IMG/VR virus record: IMGVR_UViG_3300025917_000044
Location: 1-34,348 of that record
Reading direction: 5' to 3' (one strand)
Origin: a virus
Length of the DNA stretch: 34,348 nucleotides
Both the position numbers and the translations under genes were made by a program. This document shows, piece after piece, positions 5,991 to 12,702 of the stretch. The number at the start of each line of letters is the position of its first letter. The stretch's first letter is position 1. The notes under the pieces are model-generated. The model was not told the DNA's origin. It was given only the letters and a program-made list of their open reading frames with translations, and ran no database searches.

Positions 5991-6617
5991 CTAGGCGTGG
6001 GTGGGTTGCCCGAGCTGCACCCAGTAGTCCAGCCACTGGGCGGGCTCCAACTGCGTTCCGCAGGTTCGGCATCGGGCGGCGCGGGACGCGTCGTCGTAGC
6101 GGAGCTGGCCGATGCACGTGGTGCCGTCGGGGAGTTCGGCGGGGCACGGGATGCGGTGGGTGGTGGCGCCGTCGGTGACGCGTCGCAGGTCCTCGGCGAC
6201 GGTGCGCAGTTCGCGGTGGGTCAGGGTGAGGTCGACGGCCTGGGCGGCCCACGGGAGGTGCCGGCGGATGCCGCGAACGGCACGTGACAGGCGGGCGTCG
6301 GCGCCCGGGGGCATGGTCTGCGGCTGGAGGCGGCGGGCCACGGCCAGGTCGGCGTAGCGCAGGTATACCCGGTGGGGGACTCCCATGGGGCCGATCAGGT
6401 CCAGGACCTGTTCGGCGGCGGGCGGGGTCCAGTCGGTGCTGCGGGTGACCCTCGGTCCGGTGTGCCCGCGGGACGGCTCGAGGCAGTCGGACAGGTGGGG
6501 CCATGCCTGCTCTATCTCGGTGAGGCAGGCGGCGATGCGGTCCTGGCAGGCGTGGCAGGTGGTCCACAGGGAGCGGTCGCCGGTGAGGCCGTGGCCGCAT
6601 GTGGTGCAGGTGTTCAA
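5991..6617 (-). CDS. zinc-ribbon protein, 208 aa, unknown function
   Basis: It starts at TTG 6617, preceded by AGGAG at a 6-nt spacing, 11 nt after the stop of the upstream gene. The N-terminus holds two Cys pairs (CTTCGHG and CHACQDR) and the C-terminus another set (CPAEL, CRTCGTQL). The middle is helical (PPAAEQVLDLIGPM, LRYADLAVARRL). Such proteins are common in actinophage early regions and have no assigned function. DNA or RNA binding through the zinc ribbons is plausible. Codon use is strongly GC3-biased in this frame, whereas longer minus-strand frames covering the same DNA read as Arg/Pro shadows. Confidence 0.75.
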   Translation of the reverse strand: MNTCTTCGHGLTGDRSLWTTCHACQDRIAACLTEIEQAWPHLSDCLEPSRGHTGPRVTRSTDWTPPAAEQVLDLIGPMGVPHRVYLRYADLAVARRLQPQTMPPGADARLSRAVRGIRRHLPWAAQAVDLTLTHRELRTVAEDLRRVTDGATTHRIPCPAELPDGTTCIGQLRYDDASRAARCRTCGTQLEPAQWLDYWVQLGQPTHA

Positions 6618-6628
6618 CGTGGCTCCTG

Positions 6629-6982
6629 TCAGGCCGCGCGGGCGATCGGGGGGCGGCGGATGAGTTGGCGGAGGATGGCCGGCGCGGGTGCGCCGCCTCG
6701 GCTGGTGGAGCCTCCCCGGCACAGGCACGGGTGGCCCCCGTGGGAGGTGATCTCCGGGCGGGGTGCGCCGCGCATCCGCATCGCCAGGTCGATGTCCAGC
6801 AGGGCGGGCTGATCGAGGCTCATCCATCCGGCGAGACGGTGGAAGTAGTCCGGGTCGCCGTGGTGGTCGAGGTGGTCCTGGACCTGGCGGGCGTAGCCGT
6901 TGACGGCGGCCTCGGACCGGTCGTGCCCATCGGCCCAGAAGCGAGCGATACGCCAGGCGTTGGTGCTCACTCGTGTGTCCAT
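6629..6982 (-). CDS. hypothetical early protein, 117 aa
   Basis: The ATG at 6982 has GGAAGGGAAG about 8 nt upstream. The sequence begins with a helix (NAWRIARFWADGHDRSEAAVNGYARQVQDHLDHH), then SLDQPALLDIDLAMRMRG, and ends with PCLCRGG and a proline/arginine tail. No family was recognised. It is followed after 11 nt by the zinc-ribbon gene, and it has a promoter-like element (7037-7073) about 55 bp upstream that is shared with the excisionase-like gene. It probably starts a two-gene minus-strand operon ending at the hairpin at 5930-5977. Confidence 0.7.
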   Translation of the reverse strand: MDTRVSTNAWRIARFWADGHDRSEAAVNGYARQVQDHLDHHGDPDYFHRLAGWMSLDQPALLDIDLAMRMRGAPRPEITSHGGHPCLCRGGSTSRGGAPAPAILRQLIRRPPIARAA

Positions 6983-7036
6983 GGGGACACTTCCCTTCCT
7001 GTTCCATCCGTGCGTCCCCACGCCGTAACTCACGGT

Positions 7037-7073
7037 CGCACAGAATCTTCAGGACGTTCCCCCGGCTTCCCCT
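7037..7073 (-). promoter_or_regulatory. shared 37-bp promoter-like element, copy 1
   Basis: On the minus strand it reads GGGGAAGCCGGGGGAACGTC, then 8 variable bases, then TCTGTGCG. It is identical to copy 2 (10128-10164) over a 21-bp block and an 8-bp block at the same spacing. GGAAC is the classic -35 of several Streptomyces ECF sigma factors. It lies about 55 bp before the ATG at 6982. Confidence 0.55.
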
Positions 7074-7102
7074 CGGGCCAACTCGGGCCCCCGGAAACGC
7101 AG

Positions 7103-7138
7103 GTAGGGCCCGCCCCCGGGGTGGGGAGCGGGCCCTAC
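7103..7138 (-). terminator. terminator downstream of dnaB
   Basis: GTAGGGCCCGC (7103-7113) and GCGGGCCCTAC (7128-7138) form a perfect 11-bp stem, and inner CCCC/GGGG pairs extend it. It lies 14 bp after the dnaB stop on the minus strand. Confidence 0.75.
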
Positions 7139-7151
7139 GGAGCGCAGTCGG

Positions 7152-8534
7152 TCAGGTCTGCGCCATGTCCACGAATCGCGAGTAGTGCCCCTGGAAGGCC
7201 ACGGTGATCGTCGCGGTGGGCCCGTTGCGGTGCTTGCCCACGATGATGTCCGCCTCGCCCGCGCGGGCTGTCTCCTTCTCGTAGGCGTCCTCGCGGTGCA
7301 GCAGGATCACCATGTCGGCGTCCTGCTCGATGGCGCCGGACTCCCGCAGGTCGGACATCATCGGCTTCTTGTCGGTGCGCTGCTCGGGCCCACGGTTCAG
7401 CTGCGACAGGGCAACGACCGGGATGCCGAGTTCCTTGGCCAGCATCTTCAGGCTGCGGGACATGTCGGCGACTTCCTGCTGCCGTGACTCGGCCTTGCGG
7501 GCGGTGCCCATCTGCATCAGCTGGAGGTAGTCGACGACCAGCAGGTCCAGCCTGCCGCGCTGCTTCAGCTTGCGCGCCTTGGTGCGGATGGACATCAGGG
7601 TGAGGTCAGGTGAGTCGTCGATGTAGAGGCCGCTGTTGGCCACCTTGGTCTTCGCCTTGGCCAGGCGACCCCACGCGGGTTCGTCCAGGGTGCCCCCACG
7701 GATGTTGTGGAGGCCAACCGATCCCTCGGCGGACAGAAGGCGCTGGTGGATCTCCCTTCGGCTCATCTCGAGGGAGAAGTAGGCGGCATGGCCTCCGTGC
7801 TTGATGGAGACGGCGCGGGCGAAGTCCAGGGCCAGGGTCGACTTGCCCATGGCGGGGCGACCAGCCACCACGATCATCTGGCCGCTCTGGAAGCCGTCGG
7901 TGAGGCTGTCCAGGTCGGTGAAGCCGGACGGCTGACCGGTCAGTTGCTCGGGGTCCCGCTTGCTTGCTGCGTCGATGGCGTCGACCGTGTCGTCCAGTCC
8001 GACGTCGGCGTGCAGCAGCGTGTCCTCGGTGGCCTGTTCGGCGATGTTGAAGACCTCGGCCTGGGCGGCGTCGACCAGCTCGGAGGCGTCACCGCCACGC
8101 TGGTATCCGATCTGCGTGATGCGGGTACCGGCCTCCACCAGGGAGCGGGCCACCGCAGCGTCGTGCACCAGCTCCGAGTAGTAGGCCGCGTTCGCTGCGG
8201 TCGGCACGGTCTGGACCAGGGTGTGCAGGTAGCTGGCGCCGCCCACCTTGTTGATGTCGCCGGTCTTGGTCAGGTGCGCGGCAACCGTGATGGGGTCGGC
8301 CGGCTCACCCTTGCCGTACAGCTCGAGGATGGCGGCGTAGATGGTCTGGTGGGCGGGCTTGTAGAAGCCCTTGCCGTCACGCATGATCTCCGCGACTTCG
8401 CCGATGGCGTCCTTGGACAGCAGCATGCCACCGAGGACGGACTGTTCCGAGTCCAGGTCCTGCGGGGGGATGCGCTCGAAGGGGTCCGGCTCGTACGCCT
8501 CGGCATCGTGGCGGGCGTCGGTCTGTACGCTCAT
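7152..8534 (-). CDS. dnaB: replicative DNA helicase, DnaB family
   Basis: This 460-aa protein has full DnaB architecture: an N-terminal domain (PPQDLDSEQSVLGGMLL, residues 24-40; PTAANAAYYSELV), a linker, and a RecA-like C-domain with Walker A GRPAMGKST (225-233), FSLEMS, Walker B LLVVDYLQLM (331-340), LSQLNRGPEQR, and the DLRESGAIEQDAD sensor region. It unwinds DNA 5'-3' as a hexamer at the phage fork. The ATG at 8534 has GGAGAT 6-8 nt upstream; a TTG 18 nt earlier is less likely. The helix-turn-helix replication gene upstream is the likely loader/initiator. Length and motifs are intact. Confidence 0.95.
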   Translation of the reverse strand: MSVQTDARHDAEAYEPDPFERIPPQDLDSEQSVLGGMLLSKDAIGEVAEIMRDGKGFYKPAHQTIYAAILELYGKGEPADPITVAAHLTKTGDINKVGGASYLHTLVQTVPTAANAAYYSELVHDAAVARSLVEAGTRITQIGYQRGGDASELVDAAQAEVFNIAEQATEDTLLHADVGLDDTVDAIDAASKRDPEQLTGQPSGFTDLDSLTDGFQSGQMIVVAGRPAMGKSTLALDFARAVSIKHGGHAAYFSLEMSRREIHQRLLSAEGSVGLHNIRGGTLDEPAWGRLAKAKTKVANSGLYIDDSPDLTLMSIRTKARKLKQRGRLDLLVVDYLQLMQMGTARKAESRQQEVADMSRSLKMLAKELGIPVVALSQLNRGPEQRTDKKPMMSDLRESGAIEQDADMVILLHREDAYEKETARAGEADIIVGKHRNGPTATITVAFQGHYSRFVDMAQT

Positions 8535-8610
8535 AGGTGGATCTCCGTTCAAGGGGTTCGAGCGGCGGCCGGGGCCTGGCGAGGTAACCGGCCGCCGTTG
8601 TGCGTTCTGG

Positions 8611-9537
8611 TCAGGCCATGACCAGGGCCGTGCGACAGGCGCACTTCCCAGTGGGCAGGAAGGTTTCCGGGTCCTCGATGATGCCGGTGCCCTTGCAGTC
8701 CGGGCAGCCCGCGCGCGGGGCCCCCGAGGCTCCGGTGGAGGACGGTTCCGGCAGTCGCTTCAGGTGCTTCCGGTAGACCGCGGTCACGTCGTAGACGCGG
8801 GACGGGTCGCACTTGCGGGACAGGTGAGTACGAAGCTGAGGCAACGTCCATCCGGCGCCAAGGGCTTCCAACACCAGCGGCTCGAGGTCCCGCGCATCTG
8901 CCTCCACGGGACGTCCCGGAAGGGAACGGACCATTTCGGTGATCTCCTGGCGCTGCTGCGGCAGGACGGGGTGGTCTTTGTTCTGCGGCGTAGCCGTCTC
9001 TCTCGCTTCTCCCTCGGATCCCTGTGCCTCCTGCTGCTCTGCGGCAGCCCCCGAGAGAGAAGAGGGAGAAGAAGAGGGAAGGAAAAGGGGGGCAGATTCC
9101 GCCGGGGGTGTAGGGGCAGATTCCGCCGCCCCCCCGGCAGATTCCGCCGCCCCCCCGGCAGATTCCGCCGGGGGGTCTGACCTGCTGTTTTCTTCGGGCG
9201 TCGCGAAGGTGAGTTCTTCGATCATGGTCGGCCCGTAGTCCCGGGGCTTCCGCTGCATCTGCTTGAGCAGGTCGACGTTCACCCGGTACAGGTCAGCGAT
9301 CCGGGCGCCGTTCTTCGGGTGGTAGCGCTCGGCAGCGGCAAGCAGACCCCGCTTGATCAGCCGCTGCTTGTTGTCTCGGGCGGTCCGTTCCTTCATGTGC
9401 GCTTCGTCGGCGAGCTGCTGCATAGTCGCGATCACGTAGCCGCGATCGTCGGTGTGGTTGCAGCACGCCATCAGGAACGCGAACTCGCCGGTGTTCAGGC
9501 CATCCGCCCGGAAAACCAGGTTCATGTGCTGGATCAC
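8611..9537 (-). CDS. replication initiator/helicase-loader-like protein with winged helix and zinc motif
   Basis: This 308-aa protein starts at GTG 9537, with GGGAGGG at a 5-nt spacing. Residues 15-95 form a winged helix (GEFAFLMACCNHTD, then MQQLADEAHMKERTARDNKQRLIKRGLL) like phage DnaD/O-type replication proteins. Residues 121-150 are an AESA-rich linker encoded by iteron-like DNA repeats (9091-9170). Residues 190-265 are helical, and a DnaJ-like zinc motif closes the protein (CPDCKGTG, then CAC at 278-301). The next gene is dnaB, so it probably recognises the origin and loads DnaB. It is coupled to a 22-aa leader ORF. Confidence 0.85.
   Translation of the reverse strand: MIQHMNLVFRADGLNTGEFAFLMACCNHTDDRGYVIATMQQLADEAHMKERTARDNKQRLIKRGLLAAAERYHPKNGARIADLYRVNVDLLKQMQRKPRDYGPTMIEELTFATPEENSRSDPPAESAGGAAESAGGAAESAPTPPAESAPLFLPSSSPSSLSGAAAEQQEAQGSEGEARETATPQNKDHPVLPQQRQEITEMVRSLPGRPVEADARDLEPLVLEALGAGWTLPQLRTHLSRKCDPSRVYDVTAVYRKHLKRLPEPSSTGASGAPRAGCPDCKGTGIIEDPETFLPTGKCACRTALVMA
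9053..9170. repeat. candidate origin: four iterons plus polypurine tract inside the rep gene
   Basis: GGCAGATTCCGCCG occurs four times in one orientation, at 9091, 9115, 9136 and 9157 (spacings 24, 21 and 21 bp, about two helical turns). Directly beside them, 9053-9092 is 40 consecutive purines on plus. Lambda-type origins likewise lie inside the initiator gene, with four iterons next to an easily melted tract. All copies are in the same reading frame (AESA), so a purely protein-level repeat remains possible. Confidence 0.6.
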
Positions 9538-9602
9538 CAGGACCCTCCCGTTGTGTCAGCGGGGGGGAAGGGGCCCCGGTAGTTGGTGGCGGTGATCGCC
9601 AT
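9534..9602 (-). CDS. 22-aa leader peptide ORF coupled to the rep gene
   Basis: ATG at 9602 has GAGGAG at a 9-nt spacing. The product begins MAITATNYRG, contains PFPPADTT and ends GGSW. Its TGA overlaps the GTG start of the replication gene, and the rep ribosome site lies inside this ORF, so rep translation is likely coupled to it. The ORF was read directly and is below usual gene-calling limits. It may be a real small protein or purely a translational control element. Confidence 0.55.
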   Translation of the reverse strand: MAITATNYRGPFPPADTTGGSW

Positions 9603-9603
9603 G

Positions 9604-9798
9604 TGATGGTGCTCCTCGTTGAGCTTTGAGAAGCACTGAGATCCGGATCATTCGGATGGTGACTTACCAGCACCGGCCGGGTACAGGTACCCTCGGCGAT
9701 GAGGTCGCCTTCCCAGATGGCCTCAGAGCTTCAGTTAGTCGCTGAACAACAGGGCACCGATCGGACGGCTAATCCGAGTCAGTGCAAACGCATCCGAG
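9604..9798. promoter_or_regulatory. upstream control region of the replication operon
   Basis: This gene-free stretch contains a perfect 14-bp dyad, GGGTAC-AG-GTACCC (9679-9692), and a GATCCGGATC palindrome next to CGGAT (about 9643-9658). These are upstream of the leader/rep/dnaB operon on minus and are good operator candidates. No clear -35/-10 pair was identified. Confidence 0.4.
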
Positions 9799-9825
9799 GC
9801 CCCACCCCTGCCAGGTAGGTGGGGC
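9799..9825 (-). terminator. terminator of the excisionase-like gene
   Basis: GCCCCACC (9799-9806) and GGTGGGGC (9818-9825) form a perfect 8-bp stem, 11 bp after the stop at 9837 on the minus strand. Confidence 0.65.
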
Positions 9826-9836
9826 TTCAGCGCGTT

Positions 9837-10061
9837 CTAGGCCACCAGGGCCTCTTCGTCCTCGCCGTTGAGCCAGGCGAGGAACTGCGCGCGGTTCACG
9901 TGGATGGTCCGCTCGATGAGCTCCCAGCGGACGGGGATGGAACCGCGTTGAAGGCGGTTCCGGACGGTCCGGCGGGTGCATCCCATACGGGCCGCCACCT
10001 CGTCCGTCTTCATCCAGTCCGGGGTCTGCGGCACCAGGATGGGCGTTACTGTCCCGTCCAT
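9837..10061 (-). CDS. excisionase-like HTH protein
   Basis: This 74-aa protein has DWMKTDEVAARMGCTRRTVRNRLQRGSIPVRWELIERTIHVNRAQFLAWL (residues 15-64), the classic excisionase/MerR-type fold with HTH and wing. The ATG at 10061 has GGAGGTC about 6 nt upstream. Such proteins act as excision factors or as small early regulators. Here it is 6 kb from the recombinase and next to the repressor, so a cro-like or early regulatory role is as likely as recombination control. It has its own terminator (9799-9825) and shares a promoter-like element with the gene at 6982. Confidence 0.8.
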   Translation of the reverse strand: MDGTVTPILVPQTPDWMKTDEVAARMGCTRRTVRNRLQRGSIPVRWELIERTIHVNRAQFLAWLNGEDEEALVA

Positions 10062-10127
10062 CGGATGACCTCCGAGTAGTTCTGTGGCTCGCCCCGCGGG
10101 ATGCGGAGCGAGCGTGTATCAGACACT

Positions 10128-10164
10128 CGCACAGATTTCATGCGACGTTCCCCCGGCTTCCCCT
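10128..10164 (-). promoter_or_regulatory. shared 37-bp promoter-like element, copy 2
   Basis: It has the same GGGGGAACGTC block and TCTGTGCG block as copy 1 (7037-7073) at identical spacing, 67 bp upstream of the excisionase-like ATG. It overlaps the last codons of the GntR gene. Confidence 0.55.
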
Positions 10165-10963
10165 AGGCAGGCGTAACGGGGGGAACCGGCCAGTTTGCGG
10201 AGTCCCCGCGGACCAGATCGGCGCACATTTCGACTCGGTCCCCAGGGATGACCTTGATGGTCACCTCAATGGGCTTGTCGTCCCGTGCGGAGTAGCCGGT
10301 CATGGTGATCTCGAAGACGGGGAGTGCCTGCGCGATCTCCAGCAGCTTCGCCTCTTCAGGGCTCGGCATGCGGACGCGCGTGATCTCCCGCCACGAGATC
10401 GGGCCGTGGCCGGCCTCCTCCAGGCGGTCGAGATAGCCGCCGGGGCCGGTGGACGGCTCGGCAACCTGGGGGGCGTCGGCTACGGCAGCAGGACTGATCC
10501 AGGTGTCGACCAGTTGGAAGGCGGGCTCCCCCGCGGGTGAGGTGACGCGGCGGCGGCGCAGTACGGACGTACCAAGGTCCAGCTCGAACGTCTCCGCCAC
10601 GATGGCGGGCGCGGCCTCGAGGGATCGATACGGCGTCCCGTGGACTTGCCACTTCTCCCCGGGATCGTGCGTGGCAGGGAAGACGTAGCCGGTATGCGGG
10701 TTGCGGGTGACGGTCTGGCCCCGCCTGATACGGCGCCGGCGTACGCGGTCCTGGACCACGACGCCACGACGGTGCACGGACCTGACCAGCCCCTCCGCCG
10801 CCACGATGTTCACGGCTGCTCGGATGGTCTCCCGCGCTACGTCGTAGTGCTCTGCCAGCTGCGCGATCGTCGCCAGGGTCTCACCAGGCTGCTTCTCCTT
10901 GTTGAGCACGCGGGTGCGGATGTCGTCCGCCACGTCCCGCGCGGTCAGCTTCTTGTTGGTCAT
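10163..10963 (-). CDS. GntR-family (HutC/UTRA type) repressor
   Basis: This 266-aa protein has an N-terminal winged HTH (TARDVADDIRTRVLNKEKQPGETLATI..LAEHYDVARETIRAAVNIVAAEGLV, about residues 7-61, then HRRGVVV) and a UTRA ligand-binding-like domain (about 110-250). GntR/KorSA-type repressors control excision and transfer genes in Streptomyces elements such as pSAM2. It is divergent from the plus-strand operon, with three CCTAGG boxes between them. ATG 10963 lacks a ribosome site and lies 7 nt after a TACAGT -10-like box, which suggests leaderless expression. A GTG reading extending upstream to 11233 would cross the operators and was rejected. It is the likely prophage repressor. Confidence 0.88.
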   Translation of the reverse strand: MTNKKLTARDVADDIRTRVLNKEKQPGETLATIAQLAEHYDVARETIRAAVNIVAAEGLVRSVHRRGVVVQDRVRRRRIRRGQTVTRNPHTGYVFPATHDPGEKWQVHGTPYRSLEAAPAIVAETFELDLGTSVLRRRRVTSPAGEPAFQLVDTWISPAAVADAPQVAEPSTGPGGYLDRLEEAGHGPISWREITRVRMPSPEEAKLLEIAQALPVFEITMTGYSARDDKPIEVTIKVIPGDRVEMCADLVRGDSANWPVPPVTPA

Positions 10964-10982
10964 GCGGATCACTGTAGCAGAG

Positions 10983-11027
10983 CCTAGGCGCTTGACGTAA
11001 AGCCTAGGTCTTATGTAGTGTCCTAGG
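10983..11027. promoter_or_regulatory. early plus-strand promoter with three CCTAGG operators
   Basis: TTGACG (10992-10997) and TAGTGT (11016-11021) are separated by 18 bp, a good Streptomyces sigma-70 promoter pointing at the 11148 operon. CCTAGG occurs at 10983, 11003 and 11022, 19-20 bp apart. They lie before the -35, inside the spacer, and at the start site, the arrangement expected for repression by the divergent GntR protein. On minus, TACAGT (10971-10976) could serve gntR. Confidence 0.7.
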
Positions 11028-11042
11028 TGTCGGGCAACGACG

Positions 11043-11083
11043 GGGCCTAGAAAGCCGAAAGGCCCAGGTGATGGCACACCTGG
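11043..11083 (+). promoter_or_regulatory. 5' leader with two mutually exclusive hairpins
   Basis: GGGCCT (11043-11048) can pair with AGGCCC (11060-11065), and CCAGGTG (11064-11070) can pair with CACCTGG (11077-11083). They share 11064-11065, so only one can form at a time. The second encloses the ATG of a 19-codon ORF. An attenuation-like leader is possible. Confidence 0.35.
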
Positions 11084-11130
11084 ACCTCCGGGGGCCTCCG
11101 AAGAAGCCCGGCGACGTCCTACCTGACTGA
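11071..11130 (+). CDS. possible 19-aa upstream leader ORF
   Basis: ATG 11071 to TGA 11130 reads MAHLDLRGPPKKPGDVLPD. AAAGG lies about 8-10 nt upstream, and the stop is 17 nt before the ATG of the 165-aa gene. It lies in the leader downstream of the repressed promoter, with its start inside a hairpin. It may control translation of the operon. No homology is claimed. Confidence 0.35.
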   Translation: MAHLDLRGPPKKPGDVLPD

Positions 11131-11147
11131 CCAGGGAGAACCTCGCT

Positions 11148-11645
11148 ATGCACAACGCTAGCGCAGCGATTGTGGAGTTGACACCAGCCCACATCGTCCC
11201 GTGGCGGAACCCCAACGGGGACTTCACCACCACCTACGTCAACACTCACGCCGGCCGCTACAGCGGCAGCCTCAGCATCGACCAGATCGGCAACCTCACC
11301 GAGGGCCGCCTGTCGGAGATGCTCGACGGCTGGTTCGTCCTCATCTCCGGCACGGTCGAGTCCGTCCGCCTGTTCGGCGACGACGACACCGAGGTCTCCA
11401 CCGCCACGGTCCGCCTGTCCTCGGGCACCGGAGCCGACGTCGTCGTGCACCTCACCGACCGCCACTACGCCAACGTGTGGGGCTACCTGGTGATGGGCCG
11501 CCGCTTCGGTCTGGCCGGCTTCGTCCGCCGCACCTCCCCCGACGCTCCGCCCTTCGTCACCTTCGTCCGGCTGCTGATGACCCGCACGGACACCGTGACC
11601 GCCGACGAGTACCGCGCGTACGCCTGCCAGGCGGTGACCCTCTGA
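11148..11645 (+). CDS. hypothetical protein, possibly OB-fold, 165 aa
   Basis: This is the first full gene of the plus-strand operon; ATG 11148 has CAGGGAG 8-9 nt upstream. The middle alternates strands in a way reminiscent of an OB fold: GWFVLISGTVESVRLFG, STATVRLSSG, ADVVVHLTD, VWGYLVMGRRFGLAGFVRR. That would fit single-strand DNA binding, but no signature residues prove it. Its stop overlaps the next ATG (TGATG), so it is translationally coupled to the HNH gene. The name is left open. Confidence 0.75.
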   Translation: MHNASAAIVELTPAHIVPWRNPNGDFTTTYVNTHAGRYSGSLSIDQIGNLTEGRLSEMLDGWFVLISGTVESVRLFGDDDTEVSTATVRLSSGTGADVVVHLTDRHYANVWGYLVMGRRFGLAGFVRRTSPDAPPFVTFVRLLMTRTDTVTADEYRAYACQAVTL

Positions 11646-12265
11646 TGGCGCTCCTGGACCTGCACGACGCCGAACAGCCCATCGACCCCAAGCTGGTCCT
11701 GGCCATCGAGGCCGCCTTCCGCTCCGTATCCGTGACCCCGGTGGAGTTCGTGCCCGTGCCCCGCGCGTGGCGCCACCCGGCCGGAAGCGTCAGCGGCCCC
11801 AAGTCCGACCGCAAGGCCCAGATCAAGATTGACCTGGCCAAGCGCGACGGCGCCCGGTGCGCGTACTGCGCCCGTGAGTTCATCGACCTGAACGACGCCA
11901 CCCTGGACCACGTCATCCCGAACACGGTGGTCCGGCACTGGCAGCCCTGGAACCTCCTACTGGCCTGTGGCGCGTGCAACAACGCGAAGAACGACCAGGT
12001 TCCGCTGGTGCTGCTGCCGATGATGCTTCACCTGGTGCGGCAGCTGGGGGAGCTGTCCCGCTGGAAGCGCGAGATGTCCAAGCCGATCCCCACGAACGGC
12101 TACCCCTCCAAGTCGGCCGCCAAGAGGGCCCAGAAGGCGAAGCGCAGGCAGCGCCAGGAGTTCTACCGGGCCGTTCACGCGATGGGCGGACCCTTCGTCC
12201 GGCTGGCCCTTGAGGCCGCCCCGGTAAGCGCCGCGCTGCTGGCTGGACAGGACGGCCAGTCATGA
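11645..12265 (+). CDS. HNH endonuclease domain protein
   Basis: This 206-aa protein contains a complete HNH signature: CAYC (about residue 75), LDHVIPN with the catalytic His, NLLLACGACNNAKND with the Asn and the second Cys pair. N- and C-terminal helical extensions flank the domain, the latter very basic (KSAAKRAQKAKRRQRQ). HNH enzymes of this form may be homing, restriction-like or recombination/packaging nucleases. It is not the cos-type HNH, which sits at 55-393. ATG 11645 overlaps the previous stop, and its own stop overlaps the next ATG (ATGA), so it is embedded in the early operon. Confidence 0.85.
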   Translation: MALLDLHDAEQPIDPKLVLAIEAAFRSVSVTPVEFVPVPRAWRHPAGSVSGPKSDRKAQIKIDLAKRDGARCAYCAREFIDLNDATLDHVIPNTVVRHWQPWNLLLACGACNNAKNDQVPLVLLPMMLHLVRQLGELSRWKREMSKPIPTNGYPSKSAAKRAQKAKRRQRQEFYRAVHAMGGPFVRLALEAAPVSAALLAGQDGQS

Positions 12266-12702
12266 GCGACCGCAACGACCAGGCCGCCGACCGCCTCATG
12301 GCCGCCCTGTACGAACTGAGCTACCGCGGCCGCATCAGCATCACCCCGGACATCCGGATCGTGGCGTGTCCCAGCGACCGCAACCCCGAGGGCCCGCGGC
12401 CCCTGTGCGCCGCCGGCCTGTCCGTCGAAATGGCCGAGCTGCTGGCCCAGGCCATCGAGCAGCTGCTCATCACCATCGACACCGCCGGCGCACCGGTCGA
12501 CCCCACCGCGGCCGCCGACTTCGCCCGCAGCAACCCCGAGCTGGCCGAGGACATCGCCAGTGCCTTCACCGGAATCGACCTGACCGAGCTCACCCGCGCG
12601 GTCCTGGACGACACCGACCCCCAGAACCGTATGGCTGTGACGCGCGCCCTGGACGCCATGTTCGGCGACGTCACCGACCAGGAAGCCGAGGACGACGCAT
12701 GA
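12262..12702 (+). CDS. hypothetical acidic protein, 146 aa
   Basis: The ATG overlaps the HNH stop (ATGA) and its own TGA overlaps the next ATG, so it is a coupled operon member. The protein is acidic and mostly helical (MAELLAQAIEQLLITIDTAG; ELAEDIASAFTGIDLTELTRAVLDD), with a short N-terminal strand region (RISITPDIRIVACPSD). No domain was recognised, and there is no signal peptide or membrane segment. Confidence 0.75.
   Translation: MSDRNDQAADRLMAALYELSYRGRISITPDIRIVACPSDRNPEGPRPLCAAGLSVEMAELLAQAIEQLLITIDTAGAPVDPTAAADFARSNPELAEDIASAFTGIDLTELTRAVLDDTDPQNRMAVTRALDAMFGDVTDQEAEDDA

Noticed and set aside
4894-6600. 568-codon minus-strand frame over parB-like and zinc-ribbon genes
   Set aside because: It crosses the strong terminator at 5930-5977 and is Arg/Pro-rich; two better-supported genes explain the region.
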